Assembly (NCBI RefSeq): GCF_005503145.1
Contig: NZ_SCNV01000011.1
Span: 62,001-126,000 of the forward strand
Length of the DNA stretch: 64,000 nucleotides
Source of the DNA: Burkholderia sp. 4M9327F10
GTDB taxonomy: Bacteria; Pseudomonadota; Gammaproteobacteria; Burkholderiales; Burkholderiaceae
Direction of reading: 5' to 3'
In this document: one piece after another, positions 7,317-17,195 of the stretch
Layout of the letters: each line of letters starts with the position of its first letter
Position numbering within the stretch: position 1 is the first letter of the stretch
The notes under the pieces: model-generated
Database searches by the model: none
Seen by the model: the letters and a program-made list of their open reading frames with translations, nothing else
Told to the model about the DNA's origin: nothing
Program-made: the position numbers and the translations under genes

Positions 7317-8744
7317 ATGACACGCGATAAAGCGATCGACAACGCCATTTCATATTTCGATTCGGGCGATTTTCTGCGAGACCTGGAACGCAGGGTCCGC
7401 ATGGAAACCGAGAGTCAGGAAGCCTCGGGTATGCCCGTACTCTGGGACTATCTGAACCGCGAGCTTGGCCCCTCGGTCGAACGGCTCGGCTTCGAAGCGC
7501 ACATCGTGGCGAACCCGGTTGAAGGTGGCGGCCCGTTCCTGCTCGCGGCCCGCATCGAAGACGCTGCCCTGCCCACCGTCCTTATCTATGGACACGGCGA
7601 CGTGGTGCGCGGATACGCGGGCCAATGGAAGAACCAGATGTGTCCGTGGGACATCACCATAGACGGAGACCGCTGGTACGGCCGCGGCACTGCGGATAAC
7701 AAGGGCCAACATACGATCAACCTGGCCGCGCTCGAACAGGTCATGGCCGCAAGAAACCAGCGCCTCGGTTTCAACGTCAAGCTGCTTATCGAAATGGGCG
7801 AAGAAGCAGGATCGCCCGGACTCCAGACGCTCTGTGAACAGCACAAGGAAACCCTCGCGGCCGATCTTCTGGTTGCTTCCGACGGCCCTCGCGCCAGCGC
7901 CGGCACACCCTGCGTTTTTCTCGGCTCGCGCGGACTCGTCAACTTCACCCTCTCGGTCAACCTGCGCGACGGCGCCCACCACTCGGGCAATTGGGGCGGG
8001 CTGCTGCGCAACCCCGGCACGGTGCTCGCCAACGCGATTGCGTCCATCGTCGATGCGCGTGGCCGGATTCTCGTCGAGCCGTTGCGCCCCCAGGGCATTC
8101 CGCAGGCCGTACGCCATGCGCTAAGGGATATCGCCGTAGGCGGCGGACCCAACGATCCCGCCATTGATCCTGACTGGGGCGAACCATCCCTGAGCGCTCA
8201 GGAGCGCGTCTACGGCTGGAACGCGCTGGAGGTGCTGGCGTTCACGACCGGAAACCCCGCCAATCCGGTTGGCGCCATTCCCGCAACCGCGCGTGCGCAT
8301 TGCCAGCTCAGGTATGTGGTGGGCACCGACGCCAACAACATCGCTGCGTTCCTGCGCAGCCACCTGGACCGGCTTGGCTTCGGCATGGTCGAGATTGAGA
8401 TCGGCGAACAGATGGGCGCGACACGCCTGCCGCCCGATGATCCCTGGGTCGAATGGGCACTTGGATCGCTGCGGCAAACAACTGGGAAGAAACCGGACCT
8501 GCTGCCGAATCTCGGCGGCTCGATACCCAATAACGTCTTTGCGGACACCCTGGGCATGCCGACGATCTGGATTCCGCATTCGTATGGCGCCTGCTCCCAG
8601 CACGCGCCGAATGAACATCTGCTTGCGAGCGTAGCGCGCGAAGCGCTGCAGATCATGGCCGGCCTCTTCTGGGATCTCGGCGAAACAGGCTCGATGGTTC
8701 GAAATCATCGCCGACAGCAGAACCTCACCAGCGAAATGACCTGA
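7317..8744 (+). CDS. M20 family metallopeptidase
   Basis: This 475-residue member of the M20 (ArgE/DapE/carnosinase) family cleaves amide or peptide bonds with two zinc ions. Motifs in order are IYGHGDVV (first zinc histidine and aspartate), WYGRGTADNKG (bridging aspartate), EMGEEAGSPG (catalytic and ligand glutamates) and, near the C-terminus, IPHSYGACSQHAPNEH (last histidine ligand). A dimerisation insert begins around ARGLVNF/HHSGNWGG. I chose the ATG at 7317 because AGGAG lies four bases upstream; in-frame ATGs at 7305 and 7314 have none. It is followed 46 bases later by an MHS transporter and controlled by a divergent LysR protein, so it probably hydrolyses an imported N-acyl or dipeptide-like compound. 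The substrate is unknown. Confidence 0.93.
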   Translation: MTRDKAIDNAISYFDSGDFLRDLERRVRMETESQEASGMPVLWDYLNRELGPSVERLGFEAHIVANPVEGGGPFLLAARIEDAALPTVLIYGHGDVVRGYAGQWKNQMCPWDITIDGDRWYGRGTADNKGQHTINLAALEQVMAARNQRLGFNVKLLIEMGEEAGSPGLQTLCEQHKETLAADLLVASDGPRASAGTPCVFLGSRGLVNFTLSVNLRDGAHHSGNWGGLLRNPGTVLANAIASIVDARGRILVEPLRPQGIPQAVRHALRDIAVGGGPNDPAIDPDWGEPSLSAQERVYGWNALEVLAFTTGNPANPVGAIPATARAHCQLRYVVGTDANNIAAFLRSHLDRLGFGMVEIEIGEQMGATRLPPDDPWVEWALGSLRQTTGKKPDLLPNLGGSIPNNVFADTLGMPTIWIPHSYGACSQHAPNEHLLASVAREALQIMAGLFWDLGETGSMVRNHRRQQNLTSEMT

Positions 8745-8790
8745 AGCCCTTTTGCCCAAGCGAATACTCCCCCATCCCCTGGAGTGTCAA

Positions 8791-10092
8791 ATGCATACCG
8801 CCGCGACTGTAACCGATACCGATGCCGACGCCGTTCCGATTGAGACCAGGCGTTCCAGTTTTTACTGGATCATCATGGCCGCCTCGATCGGCAACGCGCT
8901 TGAATGGTTCGATATCCTGATCTATGGATTTTTCGCCACTACCATCGCCAAGACGTTTTTCCCGGCGTCGAACGCGACCGTGTCGCTCCTCGTGACACTC
9001 GGCACATTTGGCATTTCGTACCTCGTCAGGCCGGTCGGCGCGCTCGTGCTGGGCTCCTACGCGGATAGGCGCGGTCGCAAGGCGTCGATGATGGTGTCGA
9101 TTGTCATGATGATGCTGGGCACCGCCATCATCGCCTTGATGCCGGGCTACGCGGCGATAGGCGTCGCGGCGCCGATTGCGGTCGTCTGCGCGCGTCTGAT
9201 CCAGGGATTTTCCGCGGGAGGCGAATTCGGCAGCACCACCGCCTTCATGGTCGAGCAGGCGCCCGAACGAAAAGGCTTTATCGCCAGCTTCCAGTTCGCA
9301 AGCCAGGGCCTGAGCTACCTGCTCGCAGCGGGGTTCGGGGTCATCCTGACGAATACGCTCGATACGGCTTCACTTGAATCCTGGGGCTGGCGCTTGCCGT
9401 TTTTGTTCGGCATCCTGATCGGACCCGTAGGCCTTTATCTGCGCAAGCACGTCCACGAGGGACAAAGTTTCAAGGAAGCCAAACCAGAAGAGTCGCCGGT
9501 CAGCGCGGTGTTTGCGCGCCAGAAGAGCCGTATGCTCCTTGCCATCGGCACGCTGGTCCTTTCGACCGGGACCAGCTACGTCATTCTTTACATTCCGACC
9601 TATGCGGTCCGCCAGCTTCACCTTCCCGAGAGTTTCGGTTTCATCGCGGCAGCGCTCACGGGTGCCATTCTCACATTCGTCACACCGTTTGTCGGCCACC
9701 TCTCCGACCGGGTCGGGCGGGTGCGCCTGATGACCTGGTCAGGCATCGTCTTCACACTGACCATTTACCCTGTGTTCAAGGGTCTCGGTGAACACGCCAG
9801 CCTTGGCGCGCTCATGGCGATGATGGCGTGGGTGGGTCTGCTTAAAGCGGTCTATTTCGGTGCCTTGCCGGCATTGATGGCGGAGACGTTCCCAGTCGAA
9901 ACGCGGGCGACCGGCATGGCGATCAGCTACAACATTGGCGTGACCCTGTTCGGCGGCTTCGCGCCGCTGATTGTGGCCTCGCTGATTCAGGCGACCGGCA
10001 GCAAACTGGCGCCGGCTTTTTATCTGATGTTGCTCGGCGTGATCAGTCTGGTTGCGTTGTGGCGGTGCCGCAAGACGCTGAATCTGCGCTAA
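8791..10092 (+). CDS. MFS transporter, metabolite:proton symporter (MHS) family
   Basis: This 433-residue inner-membrane protein has about twelve hydrophobic segments. The N-terminal WIIMAASIGNALEWFDILIYGF stretch and ADRRGRKASMM loop are typical of the MHS branch (citrate, shikimate, alpha-ketoglutarate and proline/betaine symporters), as is RLIQGFSAGGEFGS. The second half has the matching HLSDRVGRVRLM loop. The ATG at 8791 has GGAG eight bases upstream; an upstream in-frame start would add 13 unlikely residues. The adjacent M20 hydrolase suggests import of that enzyme's substrate. The identity of the solute cannot be read from the sequence. Confidence 0.93.
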   Translation: MHTAATVTDTDADAVPIETRRSSFYWIIMAASIGNALEWFDILIYGFFATTIAKTFFPASNATVSLLVTLGTFGISYLVRPVGALVLGSYADRRGRKASMMVSIVMMMLGTAIIALMPGYAAIGVAAPIAVVCARLIQGFSAGGEFGSTTAFMVEQAPERKGFIASFQFASQGLSYLLAAGFGVILTNTLDTASLESWGWRLPFLFGILIGPVGLYLRKHVHEGQSFKEAKPEESPVSAVFARQKSRMLLAIGTLVLSTGTSYVILYIPTYAVRQLHLPESFGFIAAALTGAILTFVTPFVGHLSDRVGRVRLMTWSGIVFTLTIYPVFKGLGEHASLGALMAMMAWVGLLKAVYFGALPALMAETFPVETRATGMAISYNIGVTLFGGFAPLIVASLIQATGSKLAPAFYLMLLGVISLVALWRCRKTLNLR

Positions 10093-10172
10093 CGCGCATT
10101 GGAAGCCCCGCATGGGATACGCGCTGGCGTGCGGCAGATGCAGCGGCGCCGGCCCGCTGCACGCCACACTGC

Positions 10173-10208
10173 GGCGGGCGGCCGGTCGCAAGCGCGCCAC
10201 CGCCCGCC
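10173..10208. terminator. Hairpin between convergent MHS transporter and fdhA
   Basis: GGCGGGCGG (10173-10181) and CCGCCCGCC (10200-10208) are perfect 9-base GC arms around an 18-base loop, in the 126-base gap between two convergent genes. There is no T-run, so it could be a bidirectional pausing or rho-assisted site rather than a strong intrinsic terminator. Confidence 0.4.
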
Positions 10209-10218
10209 CACTGCCCCA

Positions 10219-11418
10219 TCAAGCCGCCTTCAATAACCCATGCGGGTCGATCACAAACTTGCGCGGCGCGCCGCCATCGAACTTGCGATACCCCTCCGGC
10301 GCCTCATCGAGCGACACCACCGTCACATTGACGATCTCCGCAATCGGCAGACGGTCCCACAAGATCGCCTGCATCAGGTTGCGGTTGTACTTCATCACCG
10401 GCGTCTGCCCGGTATGGAACGAGTGTGACTTGGCCCAGCCCAGGCCGAAACGGATGCTCAGGCTGCCCTTGCGCGCGGCGGCGTCGGCCGCACCCGGATC
10501 GTCGGTCACATAGAGGCCGGGAATGCCAATCGCTCCGGCCACCCGCGTGATATCCATCAGCGAATTGAGCACCGTAGCGGGCGCTTCCTCCTGGTGACCA
10601 TGGCTGCCGTGGCCGTGCGCCTCGAAGCCCACGCAATCCACGGCACAATCCACCTCGGGCTTGCCGAGAATCTGCGCGATCTGCTCGCCGAGCGTCGCAT
10701 CGCGCGACAGGTCGACGGTTTCGAATCCCACCGCACGGGCATGCTCGAGACGTTCTGCGTTCATGTCGCCGACAATCGTGCAAGCCGCGCCCAGCAGGCG
10801 CGCCGATGCCGCCGCGGCCATCCCCACCGGCCCCGCACCTGCGATATACACCGTGGCCCCCGGCTTCACACCCGCCATCACCGCGCCGTGATAACCGGTG
10901 GGCAGGATATCGGACAGGCAGGTCAGATCGCGGATCTTGGCCATCGCTCGATCGCGGTCCGGGAATTTCAGCAGGTTGAAGTCCGCATACGGCACCAGCA
11001 CATATTCGGCCTGGCCGCCGATCCAGCCGCCCATATCCACGTAGCCGTACGCGCCGCCGGCACGCGCGGGGTTCACGTTCAGGCACACGCCGGTGTGCTG
11101 CTCCTTGCAGGTCTGACAGCGGCCGCACGCCACGTTGAACGGCACCGAGACCAGATCGCCGATCTTCAGCGTCTCGACATCGCGGCCCAGCTCGACCACC
11201 TCGCCCGTGATTTCGTGGCCGAGCACCAGCCCGACCTCCGCGGTCGTGCGGCCGCGCACCATGTGCTGATCGGAACCGCAAATGTTGGTCGACACCACCT
11301 TGAGGATCACGCCGTGGCCGATTTGCCGGCCGCTGGGGTCGACCATCTTCGGATAATCGATCGGCCGCACTTCGACCTTGCCCTGCCCCAGATACACGAC
11401 TCCACGATTGCTGCTCAT
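10219..11418 (-). CDS. fdhA: Glutathione-independent formaldehyde dehydrogenase
   Basis: The 399-residue zinc-dependent medium-chain dehydrogenase oxidises formaldehyde to formate with tightly bound NAD. Catalytic zinc residues lie in NICGSDQHM and GHEITGE, structural zinc cysteines in CGRCQTCKEQHTGVC, and the nucleotide-binding glycines in YIAGAGPVGMAAA. The long insert DCVGFEAHGHGSHGHQEE is characteristic of the glutathione-independent subgroup. The ATG at 11418 has GGAG upstream; the frame stays open further, but that extension is not homologous. It is divergent from betIBA across a region with a BetI-type palindrome. Sarcosine and dimethylglycine demethylation releases formaldehyde, which fits the soxBDAG operon at 58-63 kb. 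Confidence 0.95.
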   Translation of the reverse strand: MSSNRGVVYLGQGKVEVRPIDYPKMVDPSGRQIGHGVILKVVSTNICGSDQHMVRGRTTAEVGLVLGHEITGEVVELGRDVETLKIGDLVSVPFNVACGRCQTCKEQHTGVCLNVNPARAGGAYGYVDMGGWIGGQAEYVLVPYADFNLLKFPDRDRAMAKIRDLTCLSDILPTGYHGAVMAGVKPGATVYIAGAGPVGMAAAASARLLGAACTIVGDMNAERLEHARAVGFETVDLSRDATLGEQIAQILGKPEVDCAVDCVGFEAHGHGSHGHQEEAPATVLNSLMDITRVAGAIGIPGLYVTDDPGAADAAARKGSLSIRFGLGWAKSHSFHTGQTPVMKYNRNLMQAILWDRLPIAEIVNVTVVSLDEAPEGYRKFDGGAPRKFVIDPHGLLKAA

Positions 11419-11584
11419 TGTCTCGTCTCCATGTTTGTCACGCTGCTCGGTTGATAGCGTGTCTCGCCACGACACCCGGCGAACGCCGCTGCTTCGAGCG
11501 TATGCCTTGAGCCCCTGCGACAAGTGTGCAAAACCCGACATGAGCTTGGCCCAAACCGACAACGCAAGCACAGCGCCGTTTTTG

Positions 11585-11600
11585 TTGATTGAACGATCAA
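11585..11600. promoter_or_regulatory. BetI-type operator in the fdhA-betI intergenic region
   Basis: TTGAT-TGAACG-ATCAA is a perfect dyad with 5-base arms and closely resembles the BetI site of Escherichia coli (TTGATTGAACG core). It lies 108 bases upstream of the betI start and 166 bases upstream of divergent fdhA, so BetI could repress both directions until choline is present. Confidence 0.7.
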
Positions 11601-11708
11601 TAAAAAACCGCTAGAGTGAAGTCTTTCGCCGGGACCGCAACCGGAACTGCGACCAGACCTGCGAGCGAAACAGGCGAACCGCAATCGCGGCCAGAATCTG
11701 AGAGAACC

Positions 11709-12296
11709 ATGCCTAAAGTTGGAATGCGCGAAGTGCGCCGCGCGCAACTGATCGACGCCACCCTGCTCACCATCGACCAGGCAGGGCTTGCGGGCACCAC
11801 GCTGGCGTCGGTGGCGCAGCGCGCGAATATTTCAACCGGCATCGTCAGCCACTACTTCGGCGACAAGGACGGTCTGCTCGAAGCCACCATGCGCCACATC
11901 CTGCGCGACCTGTGGGCGGCAACAACGCGCCGCAGAATCGTTGCGAGACCTCAGGCGCGCGCCCGTCTGCGGGCCATCGTGGCGGCCAATTTCGACGTCA
12001 GCCAGGTAAGCGGCCCGGTCATGAAAACCTGGCTCGCATTCTGGACGCAGAGCATGCATGAGCCGCAACTGCGGCGGCTGCAACGGGTCAACACGCGGCG
12101 GCTGTTTTCGAATCTGTGCGCGGAGTTTGCGAAGGAACTCCCGCGCGCCTCGGCCCGGCGCGCAGCCAGCGGCCTCGCCGCGATGATCGACGGACTGTGG
12201 CTGCGCGGCGCGCTCGCGGGCGAGCCGTTCGACACCCGTGCGGCGCTCAGGCTCGCGAACGAATACATCGACATGCTGCTGGCGCCCGAAGCCTGA
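11709..12296 (+). CDS. betI: Choline-responsive TetR-type repressor BetI
   Basis: The product has 195 residues, matching the BetI family, with a TetR-type helix-turn-helix at the N-terminus ([22 protein letters not shown], then IAQ-like [19 protein letters not shown]). The all-helical C-terminal domain contains the BetI-type [28 protein letters not shown] segment, split by family-conserved positions. It represses the choline-to-betaine operon and is released by choline. I chose the ATG at 11709 because [11 protein letters not shown] is the family start; an earlier in-frame ATG would add 31 residues. It is the first gene of betIBA, 49 bases ahead of betB. Confidence 0.96.
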   Translation: MPKVGMREVRRAQLIDATLLTIDQAGLAGTTLASVAQRANISTGIVSHYFGDKDGLLEATMRHILRDLWAATTRRRIVARPQARARLRAIVAANFDVSQVSGPVMKTWLAFWTQSMHEPQLRRLQRVNTRRLFSNLCAEFAKELPRASARRAASGLAAMIDGLWLRGALAGEPFDTRAALRLANEYIDMLLAPEA

Positions 12297-12345
12297 TGCC
12301 CAGGGTCACGTCAAACAGCGTCGCCCGCTTTCAAGGAGAATCCTG

Positions 12346-13824
12346 ATGTCTTTGTTACCCGCTCACGGTCTGCAACGCCTCTATATCGGCGGCGAGTATG
12401 TGGATGCCACCAGCGGCGCCACCTTCGACACCTTCGATCCCGCCACCGGCGAAAAGCTCGCCACGGTCCAGCAGGCGAGCGCCGCGGATATCGACCGCGC
12501 CGTGCAATCGGCCCACGAAGGGCAACGCCAATGGGCCGCGCTGACAGCGATGCAACGCTCGCGCATCCTGCGCCGCGCGGTCGAGCTGCTGCGCGAGCGC
12601 AACGACGCCCTTGCCGAACTCGAAATGCGCGACACCGGCAAGCCGCTCGCCGAAACCCGCACGGTGGATATCGTCACGGGCGCGGACGTGATCGAGTATT
12701 ACGCCGGCCTCGCCACCGCGATCGAAGGCCAGCAGATTCCGCTGCGCGCCGAGTCGTTTGTCTACACGCGGCGCGAGCCGCTCGGCGTGACCGCCGGCAT
12801 CGGCGCCTGGAACTATCCGGTCCAGATTGCCTGCTGGAAGTCCGCACCGGCGCTCGCGGCCGGCAATGCCATGATCTTCAAGCCGAGTGAAATCACGCCG
12901 CTGTCCGCCTCGAAGCTTGCGGAAATCTATCTGGAAGCGGGCGTGCCGCCTGGCGTGTTCAACGTCGTGCAGGGCGACGGCAAAGTCGGCGCGCTGCTCG
13001 CCGCGCATCCCGGCATCGCCAAGATTTCGTTTACCGGCGGCGTCGAAACGGGCAAGAAGGTGATGTCGCTCGCCGGCGCCTCGTCATTGAAGGAAGTGAC
13101 GATGGAACTCGGCGGCAAGTCGCCGCTGATCGTCTTCGAAGATGCCGATCTCAACCGCGCGGCCGACATCGCCGTCACCGCGAATTTCTTCAGCTGCGGT
13201 CAAGTCTGCACCAACGGCACGCGCGTGTTCGTTCATCAATCGGTGCAACAGGTCTTCGAAGCCAAGGTTCTCGAACGGGTCAAACGCATCCGCATCGGCA
13301 AGCCCTCGGACCCCACAACCAATTTCGGGCCGCTCGCCAGCGCCATCCAGCTCGACAAGGTGCTCGGCTACATCGAAAGCGGCAAGCAGGAAGGTGCGCG
13401 CCTCGTGACAGGCGGCGCGCGGATTGTCGAAGGCGATTTTGCACGCGGGCAGTACGTGTTGCCCACCGTATTCGCCGACTGCCGCGACGACATGAAGATC
13501 GTCCGTGAGGAAATCTTCGGCCCCGTGATGAGCCTGCTCACCTTCCACGACGAGGACGAAGTGATCGCGCGCGCCAACAACACGATCTATGGCCTCGGCG
13601 CAGGCGTGGTGACCGAAAACCTCGCACGCGCACACCGGGTGATTCATCGCCTCGAAGCCGGCATCTGCTGGATCAATACATGGGGCGAATCGCCGGCCGA
13701 AATGCCGGTGGGCGGCTACAAGCAGTCGGGCGTGGGACGCGAGAACGGCATCACGACACTTGAGCACTACACCCGTATCAAGTCCATCCAGGTCGAACTG
13801 GGCCGTTACCAACCGGTGTTCTAA
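12346..13824 (+). CDS. betB: Betaine aldehyde dehydrogenase
   Basis: This 492-residue NAD(P)-dependent aldehyde dehydrogenase converts betaine aldehyde to the osmoprotectant glycine betaine. The catalytic cysteine is C288 in [12 protein letters not shown] and the general base is E254 in [10 protein letters not shown]. The cofactor-binding IGAWNYP and FTGGVETG motifs are also present. The C-terminal region has GEIF-like REEIFGPVM and the [21 protein letters not shown] block typical of BetB. The ATG at 12346 follows AAGGAGAATCCTG. It lies between betI and betA, 10 bases before betA, in the usual betIBA order. Confidence 0.97.
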   Translation: MSLLPAHGLQRLYIGGEYVDATSGATFDTFDPATGEKLATVQQASAADIDRAVQSAHEGQRQWAALTAMQRSRILRRAVELLRERNDALAELEMRDTGKPLAETRTVDIVTGADVIEYYAGLATAIEGQQIPLRAESFVYTRREPLGVTAGIGAWNYPVQIACWKSAPALAAGNAMIFKPSEITPLSASKLAEIYLEAGVPPGVFNVVQGDGKVGALLAAHPGIAKISFTGGVETGKKVMSLAGASSLKEVTMELGGKSPLIVFEDADLNRAADIAVTANFFSCGQVCTNGTRVFVHQSVQQVFEAKVLERVKRIRIGKPSDPTTNFGPLASAIQLDKVLGYIESGKQEGARLVTGGARIVEGDFARGQYVLPTVFADCRDDMKIVREEIFGPVMSLLTFHDEDEVIARANNTIYGLGAGVVTENLARAHRVIHRLEAGICWINTWGESPAEMPVGGYKQSGVGRENGITTLEHYTRIKSIQVELGRYQPVF

Positions 13825-13834
13825 GGGGCGCAGC

Positions 13835-15556
13835 ATGGCAGCGAAGGAGTACGACTACATCGTGATCGGCGCCGGCTCGGCGGGCAACGTGCTGGCTACG
13901 CGGCTCACCGAGGACCCGGGCGTCACTGTGCTGCTGCTCGAAGCGGGCGGTCCGGACTACCGTTTCGATTTCCGCACGCAGATGCCGGCCGCGCTCGCTT
14001 ATCCGCTGCAGGGACGGCGCTACAACTGGGCCTACGAAACCGAGCCCGAGCCGCATATGAACAACCGCCGCATGGAATGCGGGCGCGGCAAAGGGCTGGG
14101 CGGCTCGTCGCTGATCAACGGGATGTGTTACATCCGCGGTAACGCACTCGATTACGACGGCTGGGCCGAGCGCAAAGGCCTGGAAAACTGGAGCTATCGC
14201 GACTGCCTGCCGTACTTCCGCAAGGCGGAAACGCGCGACATCGGCCCGAACGATTATCACGGCGGCGACGGTCCCGTCCACGTGACCACCAGCAAGCCCG
14301 GCGCGAATCCGCTGTTCGGTGCGATGGTCGAAGCGGGCGTCGAAGCAGGCTATCCGCGCACCGACGACCTGAACGGCTATCAGCAGGAAGGCTTCGGACC
14401 CATGGACCGCACGGTGACGGCCAACGGACGGCGCGCCAGCACGGCGCGCGGCTATCTGGACCAGGCGCGGCAGCGGCCGAACCTCACCATCGTCACGCAC
14501 GCCACCACCGACCGCATCCTGTTCATCGGCAAGCGCGCCACCGGTGTCGTCTATCTGCAGGGCAACACTTCGCTTGCCGCCTACGCAAGCCGCGAAGTGC
14601 TGCTGTGCGGCGGCGCGATCGCCTCGCCGCAGATCCTGCAGCGCTCAGGGGTAGGCCCCGGCGCGTGGCTGCGCGAACTGGACATTCCCCTGGTGCTCGA
14701 TTTGCCTGGCGTAGGCCAGAATCTGCAGGACCATCTTGAGATGTACATGCAGTACGAGTGCAAGGAACCGGTCTCGCTCTATCCGGCGCTGCTGCTGCAC
14801 AACCAGCCGGCCATCGGACTCGAATGGATGCTCAGGGGCACGGGAATCGGCGCGAGCAACCACTTCGAAGCAGGCGGTTTTATCCGCACCCGCGACGACG
14901 ATCCGTGGCCGAACATCCAGTATCACTTCCTGCCGGTGGCGATCAACTACAACGGCACCCATGCGATCAAGATGCACGGCTTCCAGGCGCACGTCGGCTC
15001 GATGCGCTCGCCAAGCCGTGGACGCGTCAAGCTGCGCTCGCGCGATCCGCGCGAACATCCGTCGATTCTGTTCAACTACATGGCCGAGGCGCTCGACTGG
15101 CGCGAATTCCGCGACGCCATCCGGATTACCCGCGAGATCATCCGCCAGCCGGCGCTCGACCGCTTCCGCGGCCGCGAGTTGAGCCCGGGCGGGGAACTGC
15201 AAAGCGACGCGGAGATCGACGCATTCGTGCGGGCGCGGGCCGAAACCGCCTACCACCCATCCTGTTCCTGCGCGATGGGCTACGACGAGATGGCCGTGGT
15301 CGACAACGAAGGCCGCGTGCATGGCCTCGAAGGGCTGCGTGTGGTGGACGCGTCGATCATGCCGCGCATCACCACCGGCAATCTGAACGCGCCCACTATC
15401 ATGATGGCCGAAAAGATCGCCGACCGGATTCGCGGCCGCGCTGCACTGGCGCGGGTCGATACGCCCTACTTCGTGGCAAACGGTGCACCGGCACGCGGCA
15501 CGGCTGCACGCTCAACAGCAAGCGAGGCGCAAGTGGCGCCCGTACACGCCGTCTGA
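13835..15556 (+). CDS. betA: Choline dehydrogenase
   Basis: This 573-residue GMC-family flavoprotein oxidises choline to betaine aldehyde (and can continue to betaine) at the membrane, passing electrons to the respiratory chain. The N-terminal FAD-binding motif is [16 protein letters not shown], followed by the GMC signature [15 protein letters not shown]. The active-site histidine is in [12 protein letters not shown], and the closing motif is [16 protein letters not shown]. The C-terminal 30 residues (after [11 protein letters not shown]) are alanine-rich and family-variable. It is the last gene of betIBA; the next gene starts 196 bases later and probably has its own promoter. Confidence 0.97.
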   Translation: MAAKEYDYIVIGAGSAGNVLATRLTEDPGVTVLLLEAGGPDYRFDFRTQMPAALAYPLQGRRYNWAYETEPEPHMNNRRMECGRGKGLGGSSLINGMCYIRGNALDYDGWAERKGLENWSYRDCLPYFRKAETRDIGPNDYHGGDGPVHVTTSKPGANPLFGAMVEAGVEAGYPRTDDLNGYQQEGFGPMDRTVTANGRRASTARGYLDQARQRPNLTIVTHATTDRILFIGKRATGVVYLQGNTSLAAYASREVLLCGGAIASPQILQRSGVGPGAWLRELDIPLVLDLPGVGQNLQDHLEMYMQYECKEPVSLYPALLLHNQPAIGLEWMLRGTGIGASNHFEAGGFIRTRDDDPWPNIQYHFLPVAINYNGTHAIKMHGFQAHVGSMRSPSRGRVKLRSRDPREHPSILFNYMAEALDWREFRDAIRITREIIRQPALDRFRGRELSPGGELQSDAEIDAFVRARAETAYHPSCSCAMGYDEMAVVDNEGRVHGLEGLRVVDASIMPRITTGNLNAPTIMMAEKIADRIRGRAALARVDTPYFVANGAPARGTAARSTASEAQVAPVHAV

Positions 15557-15654
15557 GCATCCGGGCGCGCAAATACGCGAAGATCGCGCAGTCACCCGGG
15601 ACGGGTCCAAATGGCGCGCCCGTTCCATTCGAATGCCGATTTCGTTCTATGTCG

Positions 15655-15666
15655 GCCATTAATGGC
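15655..15666. promoter_or_regulatory. 12-base palindrome upstream of an MFS transporter gene
   Basis: GCCATTAATGGC is a perfect palindrome in the 196-base gap between betA and the next transporter gene; a second palindrome, CATTCGAATG, lies at 15626-15635. Either could be an operator for the transporter. No regulator gene is adjacent. Confidence 0.3.
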
Positions 15667-15752
15667 GCAGTCTACTGAATGGAACCGGGCCTCGAACCCC
15701 AGCGGGTAGCGAGGTCCGCCAAGGTTTCCGAACCATCCACTCAGAGGACGCC

Positions 15753-17195
15753 ATGCCGAGCGCCGCTACGCCCCGCGATTTGTCTTCCGCCCGTCCCAGT
15801 GCCGCTGCGCGTCTCGAGCGCCTGCCGTTTTCCGGCTACCACCGGACCATTTTCATCATCATTGCCGCAGCGTTTTTCTTCGATTCGATCGACCTCGGCA
15901 CGATGACCTTCGTGCTCGGCTCGATCAAGACCGAGTTCAAACTCTCCAGCGCGATGGCAGGACTCGTTGCGAGCGCAAGCTTCTTCGGCATGGTGCTGGG
16001 TGCGGCCGTCGCCGGGCTGCTCGCCGACCGCTTCGGCCGCCGTCCGGTGTTCCAGTGGAGCATGGTGCTGTGGGGTATTGCATCGTATCTGTGCTCGACC
16101 GCGCATTCGGTCGATGCGTTGATTTTCTATCGCGTGCTGCTCGGCATCGGTATGGGCATGGAGTTTCCGATTGCGCAGACCTTGCTCTCCGAGTTCGTGC
16201 CTGCCGCCTCGCGCGGCCGGCTCGTGGCGCTAATGGACGGGTTCTGGCCGCTCGGCTTCATTACCGCGGGACTCGTGTCGTATTTCGTCCTGCCGCAGTT
16301 CGGCTGGCGCACCGTGTTCGCCCTGCTGGCCGTTCCGGCCGTGTTCGTGCTGATCGTGCGCCGGGTCGTGCCGGAGTCGCCGCGCTGGCTCGAACATCAT
16401 GGCAAGCAGGCTGAGGCCGATGCGGTTCTTACGCACATCGAAGCGAAGGTGATGAAGTCGAATGGCCTCACGTGGCTGCCCACGCCTTCCCTGCTGGCCG
16501 AGGCCGCACCGGCAGGCAAACACGGCGCATTGCGCGAAATCTGGAGCGCCGCGTACCGGCAGCGCACCACCATGGTCTGGCTCTTATGGTTCTTCGCACT
16601 GCTCGGCTTCTACGGGCTGACTTCATGGCTCGGCGCGCTGATGCAGCAAGCCGGTTTTGCGGTGACGAAATCGGTGCTGTACACGATGCTGATTTCGCTC
16701 GGTGGCGTGCCCGGCTTTTTGTGCGCGGCGTGGCTGGTCGAGCGCTGGGGGCGCAAACCCACCTGTATCGCGTCGCTCACGGGCGGCGCGGTTATGGCCT
16801 TTCTGTACGGACAAACCGCCTTGCATGCGGACAGCGTCGGCTTGCTGATCTGTGCAGGACTGCTGATGCAATTCTTCCTGTTCGGCATGTGGGCCGTGCT
16901 CTACACCTATACGCCCGAGCTTTACGGCACCGGCGCGCGCGCAACCGGGTCGGGCTTTGCGTCGGCAATCGGCCGGGTCGGTTCGTTGATCGGACCGTAT
17001 GCCGTCGGCGTGGTACTGCCGCTGTTCGGCCAGAGCGGCGTGTTTACGCTGGGCGCGCTGTCGTTCGCGGTGGCCGCGCTGGCGGTATGGGTAATGGGAA
17101 TTGAAACGAAAGGCCTGGCGCTTGAATCGCTCGCCTCGCACGAGCCGCCCGACGCTGCGCCGGGCTATCAGGTCGCGGTGGACGACGCGCGGTGA
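15753..17195 (+). CDS. MFS transporter of the metabolite:H+ symporter/NiaP-like group
   Basis: This 480-residue, twelve-segment inner-membrane transporter has the MFS loop motif LLADRFGRRPVFQWS after segment two and GIGMGMEFPIAQTLLSEFVP in segment four. The PESPRWLEHHGKQAEAD segment before the central loop is typical of the sugar-porter/NiaP/SV2-like group that carries aromatic acids or niacin. The second half has WLVERWGRKPTC and YTPELYGTGARATGSG. AGAGGA lies before the ATG at 15753. It follows betIBA on the same strand but after a 196-base gap with palindromes, so a link to choline uptake is unproven. Typical BCCT-type or ABC choline importers look quite different. Confidence 0.92.
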   Translation: MPSAATPRDLSSARPSAAARLERLPFSGYHRTIFIIIAAAFFFDSIDLGTMTFVLGSIKTEFKLSSAMAGLVASASFFGMVLGAAVAGLLADRFGRRPVFQWSMVLWGIASYLCSTAHSVDALIFYRVLLGIGMGMEFPIAQTLLSEFVPAASRGRLVALMDGFWPLGFITAGLVSYFVLPQFGWRTVFALLAVPAVFVLIVRRVVPESPRWLEHHGKQAEADAVLTHIEAKVMKSNGLTWLPTPSLLAEAAPAGKHGALREIWSAAYRQRTTMVWLLWFFALLGFYGLTSWLGALMQQAGFAVTKSVLYTMLISLGGVPGFLCAAWLVERWGRKPTCIASLTGGAVMAFLYGQTALHADSVGLLICAGLLMQFFLFGMWAVLYTYTPELYGTGARATGSGFASAIGRVGSLIGPYAVGVVLPLFGQSGVFTLGALSFAVAALAVWVMGIETKGLALESLASHEPPDAAPGYQVAVDDAR

